Assembly (NCBI GenBank): GCA_005518185.1 | Contig: RKSN01000002.1 | Coordinates: 434,001 to 498,000, forward strand | DNA from: Chakrabartia godavariana | Lineage (GTDB): Bacteria > Pseudomonadota > Alphaproteobacteria > Sphingomonadales > Sphingomonadaceae | DNA length: 64,000 nt | Direction of reading: 5' to 3' | In this document: positions 7,423 through 15,196 of the stretch, piece after piece | How the letters are laid out: each line of letters begins with the position of its first letter | Numbering within the stretch: position 1 is the first letter of the stretch | Program-made: the position numbers and the translations under genes | The notes under the pieces: model-generated | The model's input: only the letters and a program-made list of their open reading frames with translations | What the model was told of the DNA's origin: nothing | The model's database searches: none

Positions 7423-7508
7423 CGTTCCCAACGAGCGTTCCCCAAACGCTTCTCAAAGGGCGGATCGACAGCTCCTCTGGTCTCGCGTCGGTCCGCCCTT
7501 TCCCGTTC
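7423..7508 (+). ncRNA. Candidate sigma-54-driven small RNA, copy B
   Basis: Nearly identical to copy A. Hairpin 1 (7434-7450) is unchanged. Hairpin 2 pairs 7455-7469 with 7487-7501 around a loop (7470-7486) that differs from copy A at one base of 17. The closing pair changes from T-A to C-G between copies and two other stem positions change only between Watson-Crick and G-U pairs, so the stem is preserved by compensating changes. It lies upstream of the convergent grxD terminator and has no reading frame. Confidence 0.65.
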
Positions 7509-7523
7509 TGGAAAGCCCCTTCC

Positions 7524-7590
7524 CCGTTCGTGTCGAGCGAAGTCGAGACACCTTGGCGCCGCGTCCCTCGACGTCGCTCGGGACGAACGG
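7524..7590. repeat. Dispersed intergenic palindromic repeat, copy 1
   Basis: Bounded by CCGTTCG and CGAACGG, with internal palindromes around TGTCGAG...GAGACA and GTCCCTCGACGTCGCTCGGGAC's two arms. A shorter relative occurs at 63848-63903, also in an intergenic gap. Confidence 0.6.
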
Positions 7591-7613
7591 AAGTAGAAGT
7601 CTCGAACCCAAAG

Positions 7614-7641
7614 AAAAAACCGCGCAGGTTTCCCCGCGCGG
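7614..7641 (-). terminator. Rho-independent terminator of the DUF1476-bolA-grxD unit
   Basis: On the minus strand CCGCGC (7641-7636) pairs with GCGCGG (7625-7620) and is followed by six T (7619-7614). It lies 27 bp beyond the grxD stop. Confidence 0.8.
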
Positions 7642-7667
7642 CTCTCAAACCCGAACCTGATCCGAGA

Positions 7668-8003
7668 TCAGGCGGCGGTGGTCGGCACGCCCTTTTCGGC
7701 GAGAAGGTCGGCCAGTTCGCCGGCTTCGTACATTTCCATCATGATGTCCGATCCGCCCACGAATTCGCCCTTCACATAGAGCTGCGGGATGGTCGGCCAG
7801 TCCGAAAACTCCTTGATGCCGGTGCGGATCTCCGCATCCTGCAGCACGTCGACGCTCGCAAACTCGACGCCAAGGCGTTCGAGGATGGCGACCGCGCGGC
7901 TGGAAAAGCCGCACTGCGGGAAATAGGGTGTGCCCTTCATGAACAGCAGAACGTCGCTGCTGTTCACAAGTTCGCCGATACGGGCCTGGGTGGCGTCCGT
8001 CAT
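7668..8003 (-). CDS. grxD: Monothiol glutaredoxin, Grx4 family
   Basis: A 111-residue monothiol glutaredoxin with the CGFS active site at residues 31-34 and the family segments [21 protein letters not shown] and [16 protein letters not shown] glutaredoxins carry [2Fe-2S] clusters with glutathione and work with BolA in iron-sulfur trafficking. bolA lies directly upstream, 10 bp away, on the same strand, which supports a functional pair. A strong terminator follows. Confidence 0.95.
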   Translation of the reverse strand: MTDATQARIGELVNSSDVLLFMKGTPYFPQCGFSSRAVAILERLGVEFASVDVLQDAEIRTGIKEFSDWPTIPQLYVKGEFVGGSDIMMEMYEAGELADLLAEKGVPTTAA

Positions 8004-8013
8004 GTCTGTCTCC

Positions 8014-8247
8014 TCAATCGGGCACTGCAGTCACAAGCTGCAGCGCGTGTAATTCCCCGCCCATGCGACCGCCGAGAGCGGCATAGACCGCCTGGTGCTG
8101 CCGCACGCGGGGCATGCCCCTGAACGCGGCAGACGTCACCTTGGCGGCATAATGATCGCCGTCCCCCGCAAGATCGGTGATCTCCACCGCCGCATCCGGG
8201 AATGCGGCGCGGATCAGCTCTTCAATCTGGGAGGCGGCCATCGGCAT
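8014..8247 (-). CDS. BolA-family protein, glutaredoxin partner
   Basis: A 77-residue BolA/IbaG-type protein: [19 protein letters not shown], then [18 protein letters not shown] and the C-terminal [10 protein letters not shown] containing the conserved histidine that contributes to cluster binding with Grx4. It lies between the DUF1476 gene (3 bp upstream) and grxD, so all three are probably one transcript. Confidence 0.9.
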   Translation of the reverse strand: MPMAASQIEELIRAAFPDAAVEITDLAGDGDHYAAKVTSAAFRGMPRVRQHQAVYAALGGRMGGELHALQLVTAVPD

Positions 8248-8250
8248 GGC

Positions 8251-8574
8251 TTATTTCGATTCCATCAGCTGGCGACGAGCTTCGACCGTGCGGTCGGCCA
8301 GCGCCTGACGCACGTCTTCGTCGCTGGTGTCGACACCGGCCGCCGTCAGATCGCCCAGAACCTTGCGGATCACGTCTTCGTCACCGGCTTCCTCAAAGTC
8401 CGCCTGCACGACCGACTTGGCATAGGCGTCGGTTTCTTCGGCCGTCAGGCCCATCTTGGCGGCCGCCCACTGTCCCACCAGCTTGTTGCGCCGGGCAGTA
8501 ATGCGGAACGACATTTCCTGATCGTGCGCGAACTTGTTTTCGAACGCGTTTTCGCGGTCGTCAAAGGTGGTCAT
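8251..8574 (-). CDS. DUF1476 protein (F1F0-ATPase inhibitor zeta-subunit family)
   Basis: A 107-residue, strongly helical protein beginning MTTFDDRENAFENKFAHDQE, the characteristic start of DUF1476. In Paracoccus this family is the zeta subunit that blocks ATP hydrolysis by the F1F0-ATPase. The inhibitory role here is inferred from that family. It heads the unit with bolA and grxD, a common alphaproteobacterial arrangement. Confidence 0.88.
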   Translation of the reverse strand: MTTFDDRENAFENKFAHDQEMSFRITARRNKLVGQWAAAKMGLTAEETDAYAKSVVQADFEEAGDEDVIRKVLGDLTAAGVDTSDEDVRQALADRTVEARRQLMESK

Positions 8575-8656
8575 GGGGAGTCCCTTCTCTCTTGCCTGTT
8601 GTGTCTGAAATAGGAGCTCCGGGCCCGCCGTTCAACGGCGAATGCCCGGCGCCGCC

Positions 8657-9658
8657 TCAGTCATTGGTGACGACGAGCTTCCCGATCGCTTCGCGCCGCG
8701 CCATCTTGGCGATGGCCTCACCACCCTTGGCGAGCGGGAACGTGTCTGTCACGCGCGGGTTGATCTTGCCATCCTTCCACAGGCGGAAGAGGCGCGCGAT
8801 GTGATCGCGGTTCTTGTCCGGATCGCGCATCGTGAAGGCGCCCCAGAACACGCCGCACACGTCGCAGCTCTTCAGGAGCGTGAGGTTGAGCGGCAGCTTC
8901 GGGATGCCCGCCGGGAAACCCACGACGAGATAGCGGCCTTCCCAGGCGATGCAGCGGATCGCCGGATCGGCATAGTCGCCGCCGACTGCGTCATAGATGA
9001 TGTCCGCGCCATTGGGGCCGACGGCCTTTTTGAAGGCTTCCGACAGCGCCTTGGACTGGTCCTTGTCGAACGGTGCGCGGCCATAGATGACCACGTCCGA
9101 GGCGCCCGCTTCCCGCGCGACCTTCGCCTTTTCCTCCGACGAGACGGCAGCGATGACGCGCGCGCCAAAGGCCACGCCGAGTTCAATCGCGGCAAGGCCC
9201 ACACCGCCGGCCGCACCGAGGATCAGGAGCGTATCGCCTTCCTTGATATGGCCCCGGTCCAGCAGAGCGTGGATCGACGTGCCATAGGTCAGGATCAGCG
9301 CGGCACCTTCGGCAAAGCTGCGCTCGGCGGGAAGTTCATAGGCCGTTGCGGCATTGAGCACGACCTTTTCGGCCATGCCGCCATTATTGCCCGTCGTGCC
9401 GAGCACGCGGTCCCCCACCTTGAACTTCGTCACGCCTTCGCCAATTGCTTCGACGACACCGGCAACTTCGCTGCCGGGCGAGAACGGCCGGGGCGGCTTG
9501 AACTGATACTTGTCCTCAATGACAAGGACGTCGGGATAGTTGATCGAGCACGCCTTCACGGCGACGAGAATCTGCCCCGGACCGGCGACGGGATCAGCCA
9601 CGTCCTCCAGAACGAGCGTTTCGGGGCCACCGGGTTCCTTCGACAATAGTGCCTTCAT
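8657..9658 (-). CDS. NADPH:quinone oxidoreductase (zinc-independent MDR family)
   Basis: A 333-residue medium-chain dehydrogenase/reductase without structural zinc cysteines. It shows the N-terminal GroES-like fold ([29 protein letters not shown]) and the nucleotide-binding [17 protein letters not shown]. Relatives reduce quinones or enoyl compounds with NADPH. The ATG at 9658 overlaps the leuD stop by 4 bp (ATGA); the longer in-frame extension inside leuD is rejected. The true substrate is unknown. Confidence 0.85.
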   Translation of the reverse strand: MKALLSKEPGGPETLVLEDVADPVAGPGQILVAVKACSINYPDVLVIEDKYQFKPPRPFSPGSEVAGVVEAIGEGVTKFKVGDRVLGTTGNNGGMAEKVVLNAATAYELPAERSFAEGAALILTYGTSIHALLDRGHIKEGDTLLILGAAGGVGLAAIELGVAFGARVIAAVSSEEKAKVAREAGASDVVIYGRAPFDKDQSKALSEAFKKAVGPNGADIIYDAVGGDYADPAIRCIAWEGRYLVVGFPAGIPKLPLNLTLLKSCDVCGVFWGAFTMRDPDKNRDHIARLFRLWKDGKINPRVTDTFPLAKGGEAIAKMARREAIGKLVVTND

Positions 9659-10251
9659 GCTGTCACGCCTCCTGCCTGCCATGGCCATGCTGACGTCGCA
9701 CGGCTCTCATATGCGGAAATCTTGTCGTCCATCGCCAATGTCAGGCCGACTTCGTCAAGGCCTTTCAGCAGGCAATTCTTGCGGAAAGCGTCAATTTCAA
9801 AGGTAAACCGGTCCTGAAACGGCGTCGTGACCGTCTGGCTTTCCAGATCGATATGGATGGGGTCGGTCTTGGCGACCTCCATCAGCCGGTCAATCGCCTC
9901 TTGCGGCAGAACGACGGTCAAAATGCCGTTCTTGAACGCATTGCCGGAAAAGATGTCCGAAAAACTGGGCGCGATCACCGCCTTGATGCCGAGATCGAGC
10001 AGCGCCCATGCGGCATGTTCGCGGCTGGAGCCGCAGCCGAAATTGTCGCCTGCGATGAGAATGGGGGAGCCCGCATAGGCCGCGCTGTCGAACAGATTGT
10101 CCGGGTCCTTGCGCAGCGCTTCGAACGCGCCCTTGCCAAGGCCGGTGCGGCTGATCGTCTTCAGCCACTCTGCCGGGATGATGACATCGGTATCGACATT
10201 TTTGAGGCCGAACGGATAGGCCTTGCCTTCGATCGTGCTGACCGGTTCCAC
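9655..10251 (-). CDS. leuD: 3-isopropylmalate dehydratase small subunit
   Basis: LeuD is the swivelling-domain subunit that isomerises 2- to 3-isopropylmalate in leucine synthesis. Hallmarks are [33 protein letters not shown] and [18 protein letters not shown]. The GTG at 10251 (giving M-EPVSTIEG) is chosen because homologues begin here and AAGGGA precedes it; an upstream TTG at 10308 would overlap the preceding gene. The leuC partner is not in the window. Confidence 0.92.
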   Translation of the reverse strand: MEPVSTIEGKAYPFGLKNVDTDVIIPAEWLKTISRTGLGKGAFEALRKDPDNLFDSAAYAGSPILIAGDNFGCGSSREHAAWALLDLGIKAVIAPSFSDIFSGNAFKNGILTVVLPQEAIDRLMEVAKTDPIHIDLESQTVTTPFQDRFTFEIDAFRKNCLLKGLDEVGLTLAMDDKISAYESRATSAWPWQAGGVTA

Positions 10252-10304
10252 GCGTGAGATTCCCTTAAAAGATGCGGTCCGATTGGCCCTGCTTTCCGCC
10301 CGCG

Positions 10305-11069
10305 TCAACCCCGCCAGAGCTTCACAAGCGCGCCAAGTGCCGATGCAATCAGAAGAATGACGACCGCAGTCCGCCAGAGCCGTTCCGGGATGATGCCAAA
10401 AAAGCGCGAGCCGACATGATTGCCGAGGAGCATCAGCGGAAAGACCGCCGCCGCGAGCAGGACCAGCGGCCCATCAAGCAGACCGCGCAGCCAGGCCGTC
10501 ATCGTGCCCGCCGTGGCGGCGGCAAAGAAGACAAGGATCATCGACCCGCGCGCCGCCATGGGCGTCACCCCGCTGCGCACGAAATAGAGGATGACGGGCG
10601 GACCGGGCATGGCGGCAAAGCCGTTCAGCAGCCCCGCGGCGACACCGGTCGCGGCAACATGCGATGGCGCGCGGCTCGGCAGAGGCGCACGCTTGACCAG
10701 AAAGATGCCGAAGCAGCCAACCGCAATCGCCGCGATGAGCAGGCGGGCGACATCGGGCGAGGTGCCCGAGAGGATCAGCAGCCCGAGCGGCGTCCCGACC
10801 ATCGCGCCCGCCGCCACGCCCGCGACGATTCGGGTGTCGATATGGCCGATCGCCTTGCTGACGCCAAAGGGGCCGATCAGCATCTGAAGGACGATCGCAA
10901 GGAGCACCGCCTGCGTCGGGGGAATGACGAGGCCCATCAGCGGGACCGCCAGAATGGCGAAACCAAATCCGGTCAGGCCGCGAACGGCGCCTGCCCCCAG
11001 AACAATGGCGCACAGCGCCGCAAATACAGCCGGGTCCAGCCCCAGCCCGGCAGTTATAAATCCTGACAC
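10305..11069 (-). CDS. TauE/SafE-family sulfite exporter-like membrane protein
   Basis: A 254-residue integral membrane protein with about eight hydrophobic segments and the two repeated TauE/SafE motifs ([32 protein letters not shown]). Family members export sulfite, sulfoacetate or other organic anions; the substrate here cannot be assigned. It lies upstream of leuD on the same strand with a 53-bp gap. Confidence 0.85.
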   Translation of the reverse strand: MSGFITAGLGLDPAVFAALCAIVLGAGAVRGLTGFGFAILAVPLMGLVIPPTQAVLLAIVLQMLIGPFGVSKAIGHIDTRIVAGVAAGAMVGTPLGLLILSGTSPDVARLLIAAIAVGCFGIFLVKRAPLPSRAPSHVAATGVAAGLLNGFAAMPGPPVILYFVRSGVTPMAARGSMILVFFAAATAGTMTAWLRGLLDGPLVLLAAAVFPLMLLGNHVGSRFFGIIPERLWRTAVVILLIASALGALVKLWRG

Positions 11070-11141
11070 GCATCCCCCTTTTCGGCCTGCTGTGCAGTGC
11101 CGTTGGGGAACGCTAGCTCACGGATTGGAAAGCGGAAAGGC

Positions 11142-11651
11142 CTATCGCCGCGTCGGGCGCTTGCGGCGCGGCGCATCGGTGCCCTTGCGCGTGTTGGTGC
11201 ACTGGTCCTGCACCTCACGCGTACAGGGCGGGTAGACCGCCTGCGGCGCCGGTGCGGGCACCTGTGCGAGCGGCGCCCAGCGGATGCCGCCTTGCCCGGC
11301 CATGCCGCTTTCTCCGGCCGGGGGTGCAGCCGGCATCCCAGGACTGGCCGGGGTCTGCATCGACGGGTTGGCAGGATCCGCCGGCGTCGCCGGGGTGGAG
11401 GGCATCGGGGTTTCCGCCGGGGATGGCGTGGCCGGCGTCTCGGGCAGAGGCTGCGGCGATGTCGGGTTGTCGGGCGGGCTCGGCACGCCGGGCGACGGCG
11501 TCATCGGGCTTTCGCCGGGGCGCGGCGCACCGGGCACTTCGGGCGGCGATCCCGGCATTTCCGGCATCGTCGTCTGGGCGAGCAGCAGGGCCGGATAGGC
11601 CATCGCGCTGAGCGGAAGCACGGCGCTTTTCATCATTTTGCGGACCAACAT
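11142..11651 (-). CDS. Proline-rich secreted protein of unknown function
   Basis: A 169-residue protein with an N-terminal signal sequence (LPLSAMAYPALLLAQ) and a long low-complexity Pro/Ser/Thr region of about 90 residues full of P-x-P and TP repeats, then a short conserved-looking tail with two cysteines (YPPCTREVQDQC) and a basic C-terminus. The start at 11651 has GGAGAGA just ahead of it; the longer frame upstream is not supported. I do not recognise the family. The Pro-rich part may span the periplasm or bind the cell wall. Confidence 0.65.
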   Translation of the reverse strand: MLVRKMMKSAVLPLSAMAYPALLLAQTTMPEMPGSPPEVPGAPRPGESPMTPSPGVPSPPDNPTSPQPLPETPATPSPAETPMPSTPATPADPANPSMQTPASPGMPAAPPAGESGMAGQGGIRWAPLAQVPAPAPQAVYPPCTREVQDQCTNTRKGTDAPRRKRPTRR

Positions 11652-11804
11652 CTCAGTCTCTCCAAAGTTCGCGGGACGGGGAGAAGAGGCAACGCCCGGC
11701 AGAGGACGTGGTTCCCGCCGATCGTCCTTGTGCGCCATCAGCGGTTGGCTTCGGACGATGAGGCGGCGATTGCGCCACTGACGCCCAGCGGCTAGCCCCG
11801 GACG

Positions 11805-12050
11805 ATGTCGACCATCCTCATCGAAGCCATTGGCTGGGCAGGCGCCGCGCTGATCCTCGCAAGCTACATCCTGCTGTCCACCGGACGGCTGCACGGCCAG
11901 TCCGCCATCTATCAATGGATGAACGTGTTCGGTTCGGCCGGGTTCGTCGTGAACAGCGGCTGGAACGGGGCCATCCCCTCAGTCGCGCTCAACATCGTGT
12001 GGATGGCGATGGGCCTTTTTACCCTCTGGCGCATCCGCGCCGCGCGCTGA
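11805..12050 (+). CDS. CBU_0592-like small membrane protein
   Basis: An 81-residue protein with three hydrophobic segments (about 7-25, 34-50 and 55-74) and the pattern IGWAGAALILASYILLSTGRL...YQWMNVFGS of the CBU_0592 family. No biochemical role is known. It converges directly on the ygfZ-like gene, whose stop codon is adjacent. Confidence 0.75.
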   Translation: MSTILIEAIGWAGAALILASYILLSTGRLHGQSAIYQWMNVFGSAGFVVNSGWNGAIPSVALNIVWMAMGLFTLWRIRAAR

Positions 12051-12716
12051 TCAGTCCGCCGCCAGTGCAGGCGCCAGCCAGTCAGGTATGATCGCATCGC
12101 CGGGATCGGCCACAGACCGTCGCTCCACCCGGCCATCAGGCAGCACGAACAGACGCCGGTTGACCTTCTGCCGGTAATTCATCCGCGCGGTGTTTTCCTG
12201 CCCGACATAGCAGCCCTTGGTGAAGCTGACGCCGTTGAGCTCACCCGCGTTGGTCTCCAGCCAGAGCGTCTTGTCCTGCCCCAGTTCGTCCACACCTTCT
12301 GGCACCCCGAGGGAGAGGCGATGCGCGTGATAGCCAGTGGCTGCGCCATCGGGCGGCGCAATCCAGCGGCGGCCCAGCGCAGCGAGGCGCGGATCGGGCA
12401 CGCCTGCCTCCCCCGCCGGTGCCCAATGGACCGCGAGACTGTCGTCGCGTGCAATGGTGATCGCGCGGCGCAGCCGGTACATGGACAGCCGCTTGGCGAG
12501 TGCCTCCGCCTGCGTCGCCTCGCAATCGATCAATACATCCGCGCCATCCGCCCAGAGAATGAAGTCGAACAGCGCCTTGCCCTGCGGCGTCAGCAGCCCC
12601 GCCCAGACGGGCAGCGGCCCCAGCACGTCGTTCGTGACAAGCCCTTGCAAAAATCCGCGAACATCCTCACCGGACAATCGGATGACGGCGCGGTCGCCCA
12701 ATGTGGTATCAGCCAT
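12051..12716 (-). CDS. ygfZ: YgfZ/GcvT-domain protein for iron-sulfur cluster enzyme maintenance
   Basis: A 221-residue tetrahydrofolate-binding protein of the GcvT fold carrying the KGCYVGQE signature with its conserved cysteine. YgfZ supports repair or assembly of certain iron-sulfur enzymes. ATG 12716 (MADTTLGDRAVIRLSG) is taken rather than the in-frame ATG three codons upstream. pyrC diverges on the other strand 47 bp away. Confidence 0.85.
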   Translation of the reverse strand: MADTTLGDRAVIRLSGEDVRGFLQGLVTNDVLGPLPVWAGLLTPQGKALFDFILWADGADVLIDCEATQAEALAKRLSMYRLRRAITIARDDSLAVHWAPAGEAGVPDPRLAALGRRWIAPPDGAATGYHAHRLSLGVPEGVDELGQDKTLWLETNAGELNGVSFTKGCYVGQENTARMNYRQKVNRRLFVLPDGRVERRSVADPGDAIIPDWLAPALAAD

Positions 12717-12763
12717 GCGCCCCATCTAGGATGTCCTGATCAAAATCCCAAGCCGGAGCTGCA

Positions 12764-13801
12764 ATGACCGACCGTATCACCCTCCGTCGCCCGGACGACT
12801 GGCATGTGCACCTGCGCGATGGAGACATGCTGGCTGCCGTTGTGCCCTATACCGCGCGCCAGTTCCGCCGCGCGATCGTCATGCCCAATCTGAAGCCGCC
12901 GGTCACGACCGTGGAACAGGCCATCGCCTATAAAGCGCGCATCATGGCGGCGCTTCCGGCGGACAGCGACTTCGAGCCGCTGATCACCTGCTATCTGACC
13001 GATGATGCCGACCCAGAGGAGATCGAACGCGGCTTCGCGACGGGCGCCTTTACCGCGGTCAAGCTCTACCCCGCCAACGCCACGACCAATTCCGCGCACG
13101 GCGTGACCGACATTGCCAACGTCACCCGCGTGCTTGAGCGGATGCAGAAAATCGGCATGCCCTTCCTCATCCACGGCGAGGTCACCGATCATGATGTCGA
13201 CGTGTTCGACCGCGAGGCGGTGTTCATTGACCGGACCATGACCGGGCTGGTGCGCGACTTCCCGGAGCTGCGCATCGTCTTTGAACACATCACGACACAG
13301 GAGGCGGCCGCGTTTGTCGCCGACGCCAGCCCGAACGTGGCGGCAACGATCACGCCCCAGCATCTCCACATCAGCCGCAACGCCATGCTGGTCGGCGGCA
13401 TCCGTCCGCACCTCTATTGCCTGCCCATCGTCAAGCGGGAGGTGCACCGGCTCGCGCTGCGCAAGGCGGCCACCTCAGGCTCGCCCAAATTCTTCCTTGG
13501 CACCGACACCGCCCCCCATGCGATTGAGACCAAGGAAACATCGTGCGGCTGCGCGGGCATCTTCAACGCGCCGTTCGCGATCGAAAGCTATGCGCAGGTC
13601 TTTGACGAGGAAGGCGCGCTTGACCGGCTGGAGGCCTTTGCCTCGCTCAACGGCCCAGCCTTTTACCGCCTGCCCGTCAACGACGGGACGATCACGCTGG
13701 AGCGCGCGCCGGTCCGCGTGCCGGAGAGCATTGCGGCGGCAGGCTCGGCGCTCGTCCCCTTCCATGCGGGCGAGGACCTGCCCTGGCGTCTGGTCGACTG
13801 A
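12764..13801 (+). CDS. pyrC: Dihydroorotase, homodimeric type
   Basis: PyrC cyclises carbamoyl aspartate to dihydroorotate in pyrimidine synthesis. The 345-residue protein has the metal-binding HVH at residues 14-16, the carboxylated-lysine segment [24 protein letters not shown] and the C-terminal GTDTAPH motif, all as in the E. coli-type enzyme. It is followed by a strong stem-loop terminator shared with the convergent eipA gene. Confidence 0.96.
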   Translation: MTDRITLRRPDDWHVHLRDGDMLAAVVPYTARQFRRAIVMPNLKPPVTTVEQAIAYKARIMAALPADSDFEPLITCYLTDDADPEEIERGFATGAFTAVKLYPANATTNSAHGVTDIANVTRVLERMQKIGMPFLIHGEVTDHDVDVFDREAVFIDRTMTGLVRDFPELRIVFEHITTQEAAAFVADASPNVAATITPQHLHISRNAMLVGGIRPHLYCLPIVKREVHRLALRKAATSGSPKFFLGTDTAPHAIETKETSCGCAGIFNAPFAIESYAQVFDEEGALDRLEAFASLNGPAFYRLPVNDGTITLERAPVRVPESIAAAGSALVPFHAGEDLPWRLVD

Positions 13802-13809
13802 TATAAAAA

Positions 13810-13833
13810 GGGCCGCAACCTGCGTTGCGGCCC
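13810..13833. terminator. Bidirectional terminator between pyrC and eipA
   Basis: GGGCCGCAAC (13810-13819) pairs perfectly with GTTGCGGCCC (13824-13833) around a CTGC loop. A run of A precedes it, giving a T tail on the minus strand for the convergent eipA transcript. Confidence 0.8.
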
Positions 13834-13894
13834 TTGCAGTTTGGTGCGACCCGAAAAACTTCTTATCGTTGATCCGGTCCCATCCGCAGCCCCC

Positions 13895-14641
13895 TTAAAA
13901 GGGCAGCCAGCGGGATTTTTCGCTGAACTTCATATACCCGACATTGGCGCCAAGCCGGACTCCGACGCCCAGCCTGATCGGAATGATCGCCACATCCCCG
14001 CGCCGCAAATAGGTGGCGGAAAGGCCACCCACGAAATAGGCCCGGCCCTCCACCTGCGGATAGCGGCGATACAGGTCCTGGCTGTCATAGAGGTTGTAGA
14101 CGAGGATGAACGTCTTGGCCGCATCGCCGCCGACGTCAAAGCCGAGCGACGGGCCGGTCCAGTAGACGGGCCGTTCCCCCTCGACCGTGTGCATCATCGT
14201 GCCGGAGCCATAGCGGATGCCAACGCCGAACGCGCCCGAGGCTTCGCGGCCCGCAATATAGGCGTTGGGCTCGCCCTGGTCCTTCAGGACCTTCTCGATC
14301 ATTTCCGCCAGACCCTTGGCCCCTTTGCCGAACACGCCTTCGGCCGCGCCGATCAGGTCGTCCTTCTTGTAGGTTTTGGCCGGCATTGCGGCGGCGGCCT
14401 TGTCCACACCCGTCTGAGTGCGTGGCCCGGCGCTGTCCTGCGGCCCGGAGACGTCGGACTGAATCACATCTGTTTGAGGCGTGGCGTCGCTCGACGGCCC
14501 GGTCGCGGGCGGTGCCGCCGGCACCTCATAAGGCGCGCTCGGGTCCACCTGCTTGATCTGGGCCGACGCCGGTGCGGCTGTGACCAACGTTGCAGCCAGC
14601 CCGATGGCCAGTCGGCGCGCCCATTGCCCGATCATGCACAA
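13895..14641 (-). CDS. EipA-family envelope integrity protein (DUF1134)
   Basis: A 248-residue periplasmic protein with a signal peptide ending near PASA and a C-terminal DUF1134 domain (about residues 90-240; VGIRYGSGTMMH, DVGGDAAKTFILVYNL, GGLSATYLRRGDVAIIPIRLG). In Brucella and Caulobacter, EipA is a small periplasmic barrel needed for envelope integrity. The segment between signal and domain is a variable Pro/Asp/Ser-rich linker. It may start at 14641 or two codons later. Confidence 0.88.
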   Translation of the reverse strand: MCMIGQWARRLAIGLAATLVTAAPASAQIKQVDPSAPYEVPAAPPATGPSSDATPQTDVIQSDVSGPQDSAGPRTQTGVDKAAAAMPAKTYKKDDLIGAAEGVFGKGAKGLAEMIEKVLKDQGEPNAYIAGREASGAFGVGIRYGSGTMMHTVEGERPVYWTGPSLGFDVGGDAAKTFILVYNLYDSQDLYRRYPQVEGRAYFVGGLSATYLRRGDVAIIPIRLGVGVRLGANVGYMKFSEKSRWLPF

Positions 14642-14807
14642 CTCCCAATTTGATACGCAGCATCGATAGAATCCCGTCCGCCCGCGCCTGCAAGCCGAGA
14701 GCGATGAAACGAGTCGGATTTGCGCCTATTTGAATCGAATTTCGCGCCGCATGGGGCATTGTATAGTCAGAAAGCCCCCGCTATAGCCGCCCCAGCCAAG
14801 CGCATCC

Positions 14808-14900
14808 GGAGACGTGGGTGAGTGGCTGAAACCAACGGTTTGCTAAACCGTCGTAGGGGGATTACTCCTACCGAGGGTTCGAATCCCTCCGTCTCCGCCA
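14808..14900 (+). tRNA. tRNA-Ser (GCU anticodon)
   Basis: A complete class II tRNA with acceptor GGAGACG / CGTCTCC, anticodon loop TTGCTAA (anticodon GCT at 14842-14844), a long variable arm (CGTAGGGGGATTACTCCTACCG), T-arm GGGTTCGAATCCC and encoded CCA. It reads AGC/AGU serine codons. Its 3' end doubles as the left attachment site of the island to its right. Confidence 0.97.
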
Positions 14901-14901
14901 C
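14887..14901 (+). other. Left attachment site (attL) within tRNA-Ser
   Basis: CTCCGTCTCCGCCAC, the last 14 bases of tRNA-Ser plus one, recurs in the same orientation at 42979-42993 beside a tyrosine integrase gene. Confidence 0.75.
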
Positions 14902-15196
14902 CGCTCCACGCATTTTGGTGCATTTTTGCCCGATAGCCTGTGAGTTACCAAAACCGCTCCCCAAAAACTTGCTCGCTTGTTTCTTTGAGCGACGGCAGCT
15001 TGCCATTCAACGGCCGGTCGCCGCAAACTAGGCCCGGCCAATGAGGTTGGCTGTGTTTTACATCTTACCTAGCCGCAAGTGGCTGACTGCTAACGAGCAA
15101 GCCGGCTGTCGGCAAAGCGCCCCGGAAGCCGTCGTCCAGCGGACCGAACGATAGTCCCGGGCCCTGCCGCCCGGGAGTCGTCCGATCTGGGATCGA
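14902..15196. other. Gene-free stretch inside the left island end
   Basis: About 295 bases between tRNA-Ser and the end of the TonB receptor gene. I see no convincing reading frame, RNA or strong terminator. Confidence 0.5.
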
